A stretch of DNA of 64,000 bases from Hyaloperonospora brassicae (lineage: Eukaryota > Oomycota > Peronosporomycetes > Peronosporales > Peronosporaceae): the NCBI GenBank assembly GCA_947650285.1, contig CANTFL010000137.1, positions 248,001 to 312,000 on the forward strand, read 5' to 3'. The stretch's first letter is position 1; each line of letters begins with the position of its first letter. Under the pieces are notes generated by a model. It was not told the origin of the DNA. It worked only from the letters and a program-made list of their open reading frames with translations, and did no database searches. The position numbers were made by a program, and so were the translations under genes. Positions 24,931 through 35,119 of the stretch are shown here, piece after piece.

Positions 24931-26519
24931 ATGTCTATGCCGGTTGATTCAAGACGAAACGGTCTACTACCGTTACAGCCTCTACGGCAGACGATTAGTC
25001 GTCTGCTGCTCGTTCCAAGACTGCCGCAAGTGTTGCTCCAGGCGACAGTGGTATCGCACCACATGCACAGAGTGACCTCGAGCTTCGGGTCGGCTACTCT
25101 GGCGAGTCAGGTGTGTCTAATCGGATAAGCCGTTAGAGGCATTGCGTTCACCCACGGTGCCTCGTTCGTCAAGAGACCTGCCGAACGCACGGACTCGCGA
25201 CATGCGTCACAGTCTGTTCGGCAGTGATGACGAATATGGTGATGAGTATGACAACTCATCACCGCGATCAACTTGTGCGCCTTCGCACGAGCGATTCGAC
25301 GACGGTGCGAGCCGTCGTCATACTGATTACCGTGGTACCGGCAAAGGTACCACTTCGAAGCGTGATGAGCTAAAGCCGTGGCGTTTGCCTGAACAGCTCA
25401 TCAATAGCTTGTCTCACGAGACAAGTCAACACTTTCGAATACCTTTATTTGATGCGAGTGAGCTTCATGGCTTGAGTTCCAGCTTGAAGAAGTTTCGCGC
25501 AGAAGAAGACTTTTATCCCGATACTTTATGTCAAGTGTCGATGGTACAACGACAACCAAAAGCATGACAAGGCCTCGCTTTGGCTGCGTGGAACGCGTTC
25601 GTCCAAAACGTAAAGAAATTTGGACGAGAAGGGTGGCTTAAGAAACTTGGGGCGACACGCCTCAGGTTCGAAAAGCGAACGCCAACCGGTGCTAGGTACC
25701 GGTTCCACTGTTTGTCTAGTGAGGCAGACATTCCTTGCCTTACATGGGGAGACCCTTGTGAGAGTTCTGTTGACAACTCGAAACGTGAAAATAGAGACGT
25801 GTATTCCCTAAGTTCTCCCAGGGGAAGGGCACACATCTCGACTGAGATGCGGGACGCGATTGCGAACTTGCAATCTGTCTACAAGCGCCAAAAAGCGTGT
25901 TTACCGATGGTCACTCGGACCTATCAGATGAGTCTCTTCATACTGGTGGACGAGACCCTCAACATCAGCCATCAACTGGGATCGAGGTTCCCAGCTGTCA
26001 TACGATGGTAAATACCCACACCAGCGGACAAGGTAACTTGTCCGCTCCCCGTTATTCACGCGGTGGCTCAAGATACGCCCTTGTGGAAGCGTCGACCACC
26101 GTGAGAATCCACTAGTGGCTTCGGTGGTATTGGATAGACAATGTCCGGCTCAGCCGTCAGGCTTGCAGGAGACTTTGAGTAACCATGAGCGTTACCTGAT
26201 CGAGTTGAGGGATGACGTAGATCACAAACACGATCGTCGACACGACTTGTCGTCGACCGTGCGATTTCTCCGTGCCGATCGGGAGAAAGACCGATCGGAT
26301 TTCGCGTTCTTGAAACTCGAGAGCGAATGCGAGAAGCATCGTTTGCGCGACGAGCTAGAGGCGGCTCGTCGCGATGCCGCATGGATGAAGGACCAGCTTA
26401 AGTGTTTGGTTTGTGATCACAAGAATAAGTTAAGGATTCTTAAGCGTGCTGGTCATTTCCTCTCTCGCAAGAGGCCTCGCAATGATAGTACGGGCGGAAG
26501 CGACCCACATAGAACGTAG
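24931..26519 (+). pseudogene. Antisense ORF of element A (broken)
   Basis: A frame opposite to the retrotransposon genes starts at ATG 24,931, about 130 bp from the 3' LTR, with the start MSMPVDSRRNG. Conserved pieces then appear in shifting frames: an acidic segment with HSLFGSDDEYGDE, KPWRLPEQLINSLSHETSQ, GREGWLKKLGATRLRFEKRT, and a C-terminal coiled coil (26,115-26,519) ending in the basic tail SRKRPRNDST. The function is unknown. Frameshifts between the pieces make this copy non-functional. It is the counterpart of the better preserved frames in D and E. Confidence 0.6.
25898..26110 (-). pseudogene. Chromodomain of element A integrase (frameshifted)
   Basis: On the minus strand a chromodomain is readable: RILSHRVNNGERTSYLVRW, then SWEPRSQLMADVEGLVHQYEE. 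One frameshift separates it from the upstream GGRRFHKG segment. Chromodomains at the integrase C-terminus direct chromovirus integration to marked chromatin. Confidence 0.7.
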
Positions 26520-26742
26520 GATGTGTGCGCATCCTGCGAGGCAACTCAATCGTGTATGCATTGCCCTTGCGGTGCAATGCACGAAAGGGACCAATGTATT
26601 TCGGCAGTAGTTTACTACTGCCGACACTAGTGACTGCCTGTCCAGGTAAGTTTACCGTATACAGTAATACTAAGTCGTTAACCTTAAATGGAAGAATATT
26701 TGCTTTTCCATTCTTGTCTGAGTTCCTTTTCTGGCGGTCCAT
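26440..26742 (-). pseudogene. Integrase C-terminal domain of element A
   Basis: A 100-residue frame begins MDRQKRNSDKNGKAN and contains the GPFRALHRKGNAYTIELP pattern of the Gypsy integrase C-terminal barrel. A conserved in-frame TAG (26,803-26,805) lies just upstream. Confidence 0.7.
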
Positions 26743-27050
26743 CGCATTTGCGATGGAGTACCGAACGAAACGGACTATCTCCTCTCGAGTCAGGAGGAAG
26801 TTCTATGCTGACTCGTTGTTGTGTTTTTCAGTGCGCTTCGTGCGCACTGCTAAGAGATTGTTCTCTTCTTCAGCGAGGTTGTCCTCTTCCTCGCTCGAAT
26901 GGTCGTTGACGAAGCTGAATATTCCAGCATCGTCATCATTGTATGATGTAGCAGCAGCGTCATTGCCACTGCCAAGCTCGATGTCCTCGATGTCGACGTT
27001 GCCGACATCGACATCGAACGTATCGGCATGTGCGATGATACGTGATGATC

Positions 27051-29429
27051 AAGAGTCTAAGCGGTTTTTGCTCGAGCGAGTCCCTCCCCCCTACACCTTG
27101 AGTCACTGTGCATTATGGAGGGAATACGTGGATGGCGTAAGCCATTTACGTAGAACGGTGTATGCGTCGTGGACACATGCACGGAATTGTTGATGGCAAA
27201 TTCGACCATTGGCCAGAACTCACTCCAACCCGAAAAAGAGTGAGGGTATCCTCGAAGTATCTCTTCGAGGACAGGATTTGCACGTTCCATCTGACCACCT
27301 GTTTTGGGATGGCCAGACGTTGACATCTTTAACCGTGTTCTCAAATCGCGGAACACGGACCTCCAAATATTCGCCGTTAACCCGGGGGTCACGGTCGGAT
27401 ACGAGCTCGTGGGGTAACCCGTGAAGTCGAGATATCGTGTCGTTGAATACACGCGCACATCCGTGTGCAATGATCGACTCAGGCACCGTATTAAGATGCA
27501 GCATCATGCCGAAGCAAACCACAAACACAAGAATACCATTATTCTTGTGAGTGTCTTCGGAAAAACCGAAGACGAAGTCCATGGAAACGGACTCCCAACA
27601 TTCTGTCGGCAACGGCAGAGGTTGCAACGGTGCACGGGAAGAAAGAATAGGCTTCACCCGTTGACAAACCTCACAAGAACGAATTTACTTGCGGACAAAC
27701 TGATACTAGCGGGGACAGAAAAAACCACGACTTACTGTGAAATAAGTCTTCTGCCTACCACGATGCCCGCCTGACATCGCATCGTGACATTCGAACATGA
27801 TGCGTAAACGCAAATTATCATGATCGGGAACGACGACACGAGGGGTGTCGTCAGCAACTGCTGTATAATACAGCAGACCATTGCGAGTCATGTACCGATC
27901 CAAAGAAGAGCGGTATAAGGCGGGCAAATCCGACAAGGATTTGCGGGCTGGGTTTGCACGATGACTTATCAATCGCAGAAGATCATTATCTTATGAGTAT
28001 GCCTTCCGCACGTCATCAAGTAAGGGCGATGACGTAACACTGACTGACATTGCCGCAACAGTGGACAAGGTCTCACTATTGACTGGTTTAGTCGGCTCGA
28101 AATCGGACCGACGTATTAGCGCATCAGCGACGACGTTGCGTCGCCCTGCTTTGTACTCCACGTAGTAGTTTTACTCCCCGAAGAAAGACAGCCACCTCGC
28201 CATTCGTTGCGAGAGGTGGCGACTGTTTAAGGCCGTGCGCACTGACGCATGGTCCGTATATACGATGAACGGTCTATCTCCCAAGAGATAGACGCGAAAC
28301 TTAGCCAGTGCATATTTCATGGCAAGGCGTTCCTTGTCATGCACTGGGTAATTACGCTCAGCTGCTTGCAGCTGACGCTATTGATAGCAGACGACGCGCT
28401 CTGCGTCGTCTGTGTTGTATTGCATCAACGCACAGCCGATAGCAAAATCGCTGGCGTCACAGACCACATGAAAAGGTCTGTCCTGATCTGCAATCGACAA
28501 GATGGGCGATTGCATAAAGCTTTGCTTTATACCCTCACAGGAACGCTGACAGTCAGCGTTCCGTGACCACTTCACATCTTTCTTGAGCAAGCAAGAAAGA
28601 TGAACAGTCATCTTGGCGTAATTGCGCGAATACTTGTGCAAGTACGCCGATAAGCCAAGGAGCTTTTGCAGTCCCTTGATATCGACTGGCACTGGCCAGT
28701 CGGTGATCGCCTTGACATTTTCGGGATCAGGGCGTACGCCGTGTTTGCCGACGATGCACCCAAGAAGTGGTATTTCGCTAGCCGCGAAGATACACTTCTT
28801 GAGATTGACATACAACTTATGCTTGCGCATAAGTTACAGAACCTGACGAATATGAGTTTTATGAACCTCAATATCCGTCTTTCCGTCCATAGCTCGGCTA
28901 TGGACGAACACATCGTCGAATTAACTCGGTGATAAATCCCGCACCGGTTTCAACAGATTTGTAACACATCTGTTGAATGTTGCAGGGGCATTGCTCAGCC
29001 CTTGTGGCGTCGCTATCCACTCCCACAGTATACCGCTGGGAGTGCTCACTGCTGTGTACGGTATATCTCGTTCACGCATGAGGACCTGATAGAAGCCATT
29101 CATCCGATCCATGGACGAAAAGATGGTACTCTTTGACATACCATCTATGATGACGTCCTTCCTCCGTATTGGCATCTTAGCCGGTACCGTTGAAGTAATT
29201 AACTTTTTGAATGCATCCACTATCCGCCATCCTCCTGTGGCCTTTCGCACACAGAAGGTCGGAGAGCTGTGAGGGGAAATTGATTCCCTCACATGACCTG
29301 CTGCTAAGCGATCGGCAACGAACTTGTCGATCGCTAGAACTTGTCACGAGGCAGTGGCCACTGCTTCATGACACAGTACTTCGAGCCCGGTTTGAGCTCG
29401 ATCTCGTGTCGAGTGCCTTTGTCCTTAGG
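27051..29429 (-). pseudogene. RT, RNase H and integrase core of element A (multiply broken)
   Basis: Fragments in order on the minus strand: RT fingers and palm (28,921-29,292: GGWRIVDAFKKL, MDRMNGFYQV, TPQGLSNAPATF) stopping at TAA 28,921-28,923 immediately before FDD; RT thumb and RNase H (28,378-28,830: CDASDFAIG); integrase zinc region (27,706-27,972) and core (27,220-27,657: MDFVFGFSED, VSDRDP). Several stops and frameshifts lie between them. Reverse transcription and integration could not be provided by this copy. Confidence 0.8.
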
Positions 29430-29432
29430 AAA

Positions 29433-29870
29433 CTAGAATGGCACGGATCCAGGGAGTACATCCTTGAATTCGATCAAATCCTTATACAAAGGATAGGCCT
29501 GTAGCGACTCCCAGGATTGAGATTCATATCTCTTAATCCGAGTCTTCTCATCGATGACGCTTTCGTCCATTGATGAACTGCTGAGACCCGTCTCAGTCTC
29601 AGCAAACACTGTTGCCGGCAAAATGTTGGCCAAATACTAATTCTCCGCGACGAGTATGCAAATCTGCTTGACTTTGCCACTGCGCAGATCACGCAAGAAC
29701 CGTTTCGGTTCTAGCGTTGGCAACTGAGTTATCTCCGATGTTAACTTCGGAGGCACATCCAGATCAAGCGTATAAGCGCCTACGCTTGATCCGTCATTAA
29801 CCAAGACATTCAACGTCTCGGTTTCTTCCTGGGAAGTCACCTCTACAGGGTCGAGGAGAGATTTCTTCAC
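29433..29870 (-). pseudogene. Linker between protease and RT, element A
   Basis: Two frames conserved in all copies (DLDVPPKLTSEITQLPTLEP; then GLSSSSMDESVIDEKTRIKR). No domain is recognised. They end where the RT begins (YKDLIEFKDVLPGSVPF). Confidence 0.55.
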
Positions 29871-29924
29871 TATTTAATGATAATCTGCACTGTGTTCTTG
29901 CACAGTCGTGCTAACGACCGTACC

Positions 29925-30562
29925 TCAACTGAGGCCATCGCATTCGCTCGTAGTACACCCACGAAAATGTGGGCGTTCCAAGACATTCTTCAGATCGTGA
30001 TCTGAGGAACAAGTAGCAGGTATCGTAACTGATCGACGCTGCCAGCTCACCCTTGGCTTGTATCTCCTGAGCCAAGGTAGTCCTAGAATGACATCCAACT
30101 TGACAACCAGGTCAAGTACGAAGAAGTCATCATTGCGCTTTTCGTCTTTCAACGTGTAGTGGATTCCGACTACACATTTCTTCACATTGATCGATGCGCC
30201 TATCTCGAAGCGGATCGTCATCTTGTTGGAGGGGTCTCCCGCTTCACGAAGTTGATACTTCCAGCCTCTAGTGACTGGCGACGAACAAAATTATTCGACA
30301 CCCCACAGTCAAATTGGGCGCGAAGTGACAAGTCCTTTGTCACTTCTAACTTCAAGGCGATGAGTGATATCTTATCATCGGGTGCAGAGACACACAGTGA
30401 CTGTATATCTGGAGCAACATTCGTCAAGAGATTTGTAAATTCTCTTGATGTTGCCGGATTACTAGGGCGCTCCGCCCCTACTGATCCCGCCATTTTTTAA
30501 TGAACCGCTTCGCTGTTGCGGCTTTGCAATAGCATCAGACCCTCGTTCTCCAGTTCTTCCAA
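29925..30562 (-). pseudogene. Retropepsin-like protease of element A (frameshifted)
   Basis: The pattern SLRAQFDCGVSNNFVRRQS has the catalytic Asp in a DCG(A/V)S variant of the DTG motif, followed by LDVILGLPWLRRYKPRVSW, the second protease signature of Gypsy elements. A frameshift splits the domain at about 30,221. Confidence 0.7.
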
Positions 30563-30565
30563 CTG

Positions 30566-31594
30566 TTAGACGGTTTCTGCGCTCAGCACCCCGTAGTGCT
30601 GAGCGGGAGATACGCATTCGTATGCGTAGTGTCCCAGCTTATGACAGCGATGACATCACACCATCCGCTTGTCATTCACAGGGCAAGAATTCTCGCTCCC
30701 GACATGACAGAGGTTCATTGGTTCTGGACCTCCGACCGCTGATCGTCTTTATAGACGTTAGGGTGTAAGAGTAGTGTGAGTCTGTCTCACACCAAAGTCT
30801 TCCTGCTCCGCAGCGTAGATCGCTTCGGAGAGCATCTTCAGCTCCTCGCAAAACAGGTGGTCCCTGACAGGACCATCTGCAAGACCTTGATGAATATTGT
30901 GATCTTCACAAATTCACTCACAGGCTTCACTACCGTGCAACTTGAAAAGTGCGTACATGCTGAGCGTAAGCGTGACCCTTACGCTTACCCTGTTTGATTA
31001 CGATGAGTTCAGAGAGAGTCCTGAAATCTGCACTGGGAGGCTTAAACGTCTCACTGAGCAGGGTCTTGAAGATCCTCAACGACCCAAACACGTTCGGGTC
31101 GTGTAACTTGATATTCAGGGCCTCAATCCTGGCATCCCTTGCCAAGTAAGACTGAGCGAATGCGACTTGCATTCGCTTGTTGTCGATGCGACGGGCCCCG
31201 ATGGCACCGTCGACCTCGACGAACCATCTTAACAGGGAGTCTACCTCGACTCCCGATACTTGGATATATCTAACTTTAGAGACTCCTGTCGACGCTCACG
31301 CGTCGAACTTGCAGACTGAGACTGATGCTGTCTCAGTTCTTTTGTCCTCTGGTGATCGTGTTGTTGCAACAAGATCACCTGCGCTCGCGACTCGTCAAGT
31401 TCTCGCTGCATGAACTTGCTGATGACGGAATGCTGCTGGTCTCTATCCCTTGTGGATAGCATGGCCCAGATAGCTTCCTCGCCAACGGTCGAACTCATTC
31501 GTTTGATCGCACGCCATTCGATATCGCTCAAATGGGAGTAGCTATAATGAGTTCCGTGAAATCTGTCGACTTCGACTTCGTCCAACATGTTCAT
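30566..31594 (-). pseudogene. gag of element A (frameshifted)
   Basis: The start MNMLDEVEVDRFHG is followed by a coiled region (31,241-31,594), then in another frame the gag core (LHDPNVFGSLRIFKTLLSETF, KQGKRKGHAYAQHVR). At 30,614-30,655 a complete zinc knuckle, C-x2-C-x4-H-x4-C, is encoded. Capsid-type nucleic-acid-binding protein, broken here. Confidence 0.7.
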
Positions 31595-31644
31595 GTTGGG
31601 CGACGCGAGTGTGGTCTTTGGACGGACTATAAAGTGCTACCGTG

Positions 31645-32085
31645 TGTAACGGGGCACTGGTGACTACGTACTGGTTGATCAGTACGGAGTTCACTTCCAC
31701 TGACAACAGTGATAGTCAGTGTCCTGCTAAGTGTTGCACCAACACAGAAGAAGGAAAGGAGACTAGTGAACACGCCAGTCTCTGGTATAAATAAAACTGT
31801 TATTTAATATAACTAAGTCCTATCAATCTTATGCCTCTGTTTATCTTGAGTTAATTATATTGATCTAACTAAGTGTGTGATGGCGTCTACTCACCACCCT
31901 TTGCGGCGTCTAGCAGCGATTGGTGGGTTGATATCATCACGATATCAACCAATGAGTAGACCCTTCGGTCATCTTCAACAATATCATCATACTCTGTGAT
32001 ATTGTTGGAAGAACATTCAACGTAATAATCTTTATTGTCATTTTATCCTTAGTGACAAAATCATGGAACGGGCTACCCCGTTACA
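31645..32085 (-). repeat. 5' LTR of element A (441 bp)
   Basis: Matches the 5' LTR of B (51,896-52,336) in length and subtype (ACCAGAGACTGGCGTG, TTGGTGCAACACTTAGC). Termini are TGTAACGGGG and CCCCGTTACA. Confidence 0.88.
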
Positions 32086-32272
32086 CGCTTCCTATATACG
32101 TTTTTCGTATTCATATCGTTGTGGCGTAGCAATGAAGCTCTTATCAGTTCTATTGGCTAAAAAAGTTCTATGCAAAGTCGTAGGATGCCCGTTTACATTT
32201 AAAAGCGAGAAAAGTGCCACGCTTTTATGAAGTGTAAAAAGAAGCGGACATTGAGCTAATGTGTGTCTATTA

Positions 32273-32525
32273 TGTACCGAGGCACGCCTTGTGTTAATGC
32301 AACACAAGGTTGTGTGCACCCAACGTTACGTACACGCGGAGTGAGGAAGCGCAGCAAATTAGGCAGAACTCATAAGCTCTGTCGAAGGGAAAAAGTAGAA
32401 CTGTATATAATATAGTTATGTTTTCTTAATAAACCATCTTTGTCTTCAGCTAACTACATTAAATTATAATCTCCTGTGTGGGTTTCTTGCTCACCACTCA
32501 TTACGCGTGTCTATAACGCATCGGC
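32273..32525 (-). repeat. Inverted partial LTR, subtype of element C
   Basis: Reverse complement of the right part of the LTR at 32,861-33,307, from the CCTTGTGTTA/AACACAAGG hairpin through CAGAACTCATAAGCTCTGTCG and TTATAATCTCCTGTGTGGG. It decays after CACCACTCATTACGCG. Confidence 0.75.
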
Positions 32526-32860
32526 GCCGTTTTAAACCAGTTACGCGTTCACTCAATCAAAATCTGCGATCGGTGGTACAGGTTTTTTCTTGTCTACCGA
32601 AGGTAGTTCATTCTGCGAAGCATATCTCTCACTGCTCGTAAATGGTGCCTGACGGCTAATTGTTCGATCAAAATTTGCTTCTTTGACCGGGATAGACAAT
32701 ATTTGGTATCTTTTGATGCCGTGCTTTCGTGTACAGGAGAGAATTTTCGCAAAAATTACGAGCTTTTAGACAGCTGGTTTTGGGCAATGCATTGTACTGT
32801 TGTACGTGTCACACGATGGCCCAGCGTGCACAGATTCATTCGTGGCCCGAGTGCGTAATA
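32526..32860. other. Short intergenic stretch
   Basis: Nothing recognised; a small frame at 32,729 runs into the LTR of element C. Confidence 0.4.
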
Positions 32861-33307
32861 TGTAACGGGGTGAGCTCATTACATATAAAAATGATCTCTT
32901 TGTTTCAATTTTTGAACAATATCTATTTTAGTAATTTTCAATTTACATTACTCGTAAGGGGGAAGGTTGAAGAAATCTTACCACCGAGGGTAATATTTAT
33001 TGGATGGTTAGCTTCACCTGATGATTGATGTTCACCACATCAACCAGATTAACCACTAACTGCTGCTGGACGCGCGCAATGGGTGGTGAGCAAGAAACCC
33101 ACACAGGAGATTATAATTTAATGTAGTTAGCTGAAGACAAAGATGGTTTATTAAGAAAACATAACTATATTATATACAGTTCTACTTTTTCCCTTCGACA
33201 GAGCTTATGAGTTCTGCCTGATTCTCTGCGCTTCCTCACTCCACGTTAACGTGACGTTGGGTGCACACAACCTTGTGTTGAATTAACACAAGGCGTGCTC
33301 CGTTACA
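32861..33307 (+). repeat. 5' LTR of element C (447 bp)
   Basis: Runs from TGTAACGGGGTGAGC to GTGCTCCGTTACA. It has its own subtype sequence, including CCTTGTGTT/AACACAAGG near the end. TGGTAGCGC starts two bases after it and could be a primer-binding site (GCGCTACCA tRNA end), but the match to a known tRNA is not established. Confidence 0.85.
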
Positions 33308-33357
33308 CCTGGTAGCGCTTTGTAGTCCGTCACGCGACCGCAATTACCTTATCCGAC

Positions 33358-34511
33358 ATGAACATGTTGGATGAGTAGGGGATCTTTCACGCCACGCGTG
33401 AAGGCTTAAACTATTTGAGTGACATCAAATAGAGGGCGGTAGAAAGATTGAGTTCTACCGTAGGCGAGTTCGCCATTAGCGCCATGTTGGAGTCTCTAGA
33501 CAGAGACCAACAACATACCGCTGTAGCCAAGTTCATTCAAATGAACTTGTCGCCGAAAGGGAAAAAGTAGCCTTGCTTCACCAGCAAGGCTCTCAACAGG
33601 CCGAGCAGTTGAGAGAAATTGGTTCTCAACAGACAGAGCTGTTGAGACAGCAGCAATTCCATGCTGCTGTGGGCGGGACGGCACATGCGCGTCGTCTTGA
33701 AGTCATGGAAGTTGACATCTACAAGTACAGTGGAGTCCCGGAAGACTCCCTGTTACTGTGGTTTCTCGAACTCGACAGAGCCTTAAGGGCTCGTCGCGTC
33801 GAAGATGAGCAAATGAAACTCACATTTGCTCAAACCCACTTGGCAGGACGTGCCAAAACTTGTTCCCTGGGGCACGAGAGTAGCAACCCACATGTGTATA
33901 GGTCGCTAGATGACTTTAAGTCCCGGCTCAGACAAACGTTTGAGCCGCCACGGGCTGAGTTCAGGGCTCGTTCAGAGCTCCTGAAACTTAAGCAGGGTAA
34001 GCGTGATGTGCACGCTTACGCTCAACATATACGACTCCTCGCGAGTAGTATAACTGCTAACCCAGTCCATGAACACACGTTGATTACGGTTTTCATGCAA
34101 GGGCTCGCAGAAGGGCCCGTCAGGAGCCACCTGATCCGCCTTGAGCTGAATACGCTGAAAGAGGCGATATAGGCCGCGGAACAGGAAGACTTTAGCATGA
34201 GACAGGCTCATGCTATCATAAACTCTTATCGTCCACCGAGACGACAAGAGATCGGAGGTCCAGAACCAATGGACCTCTGCTATGTTGAGAGCGAGAGACC
34301 TCGCTCTTCAAACAACAATCGATGGCAGAAGAGCAATCGCTGTGAGAAGTTAGGGCACTACGCATATGAGTGTAGTTCCCCACGCCCAGTACCAAACAGT
34401 ACTGAGCGAAATGGACGACCATTCGCCAAGAATGGCAATTGGCGTGGGTCCAGCGCTGTTGCGAAGCTGCAGCAGCGGAACGGACCATCAAAAAATGGTC
34501 GGGGTCAGTAG
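33358..34511 (+). pseudogene. gag of element C (early stop and frameshift)
   Basis: ATG 33,358 is followed within seven codons by TAG. Reading resumes in the coiled Gln-rich segment and gag core (33,573-34,172: MEVDIYKYSGVPEDSLLLWF, KQGKRDVHAYAQHIR), then a knuckle-like C-x4-H-x4-C whose first Cys is replaced by Ser (34,197-34,511). Confidence 0.7.
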
Positions 34512-35050
34512 GGGCGGACCTCTCTACTGATTTAGCAACCTCAAGAGAATTTGCAAATCTCTTGACGATAGTTGCTCCAGATACACAATCATTGTGTGTC
34601 TCTGCACCTGGTGATGACGTTTCGCTCATCACCTTGAAGTTGGAAGCGACAAATGATTTGTCGCTTCGTGCCTTAGTAGACTGTGGGGCGTCGAACAACT
34701 TTGTTCGTCGCCAGTCACTAGAGGGTCGTAGGCTCAAGTTTGTTGAGCGCGACATTCCCCTCACGAGGATGACGGTACGCCTTGCAATAGGCGCATCGAT
34801 TACCTTCGAGAAACGTGTAGAAAGAATGAACTACATGTTGGAGGGCGAACTGTACGATGATGACTTCATCGTACTGGATTTGGATGACAAATTTGATGTC
34901 ATCCTGGGATTACCTTGGCTCAGAAGATACGAGCCAAGAGTGAGCTGGCAGCATCGATCCGTGAAGATGCCTGCCGCTTGTTCATCATATGGCCATCTGA
35001 TGAACATCTTGGAGCGTCCACAAGCGTGTGGATGTTCTACGAGTGAGTGA
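34439..35050 (+). CDS. Retropepsin-like protease segment of element C
   Basis: A 203-residue open segment containing the DCGASNNF active site and LDVILGLPWLRRYEPRVSW. It is uninterrupted here, whereas the matching segment of D has one extra C in a C-run (about 43,112-43,118) and is frameshifted. The segment would be part of a polyprotein; the listed ATG is probably not a real start. Confidence 0.6.
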   Translation: MAWVQRCCEAAAAERTIKKWSGSVGADLSTDLATSREFANLLTIVAPDTQSLCVSAPGDDVSLITLKLEATNDLSLRALVDCGASNNFVRRQSLEGRRLKFVERDIPLTRMTVRLAIGASITFEKRVERMNYMLEGELYDDDFIVLDLDDKFDVILGLPWLRRYEPRVSWQHRSVKMPAACSSYGHLMNILERPQACGCSTSE

Positions 35051-35119
35051 GATGGCCTCACTTGCGGTTCGGTCGTTCGCACGACTGCACAAGATCACAG
35101 TGTAGTTGATCACTACACT

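Larger units (their letters stand above)
24359..32085 (-). mobile_element. Element A: full-length chromodomain Ty3/Gypsy retrotransposon (7,727 bp)
   Basis: Order on the minus strand: 5' LTR (31,645-32,085), gag, retropepsin, RT, RNase H, integrase, decayed chromodomain, purine tract, 3' LTR (24,359-24,801). Its internal region is 6,843 bp, exactly the length of element B's, and nearly identical to it. Frames are interrupted repeatedly, so the copy is not coding-competent. The two LTRs belong to different subtypes and the flanking five bases (CGCCA and CGCTT) do not match, which suggests recombination after or during insertion. Confidence 0.9.

Noticed and set aside
26525..27193. 222-codon frame on the strand opposite element A integrase (counterpart 56,788-57,456)
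   Set aside because: Unlike the antisense coiled-coil frame it is opposite the conserved integrase core and barrel, and D/E have no equivalent of similar length; treated as a shadow.
33310..33330. TGGTAGCGCTTTGTAG after the C LTR as a tRNA primer site
   Set aside because: Position is right, but D and B have TAGTAGCAC and CGGTAGCAC there and I cannot match a specific tRNA; mentioned only within the LTR entry.
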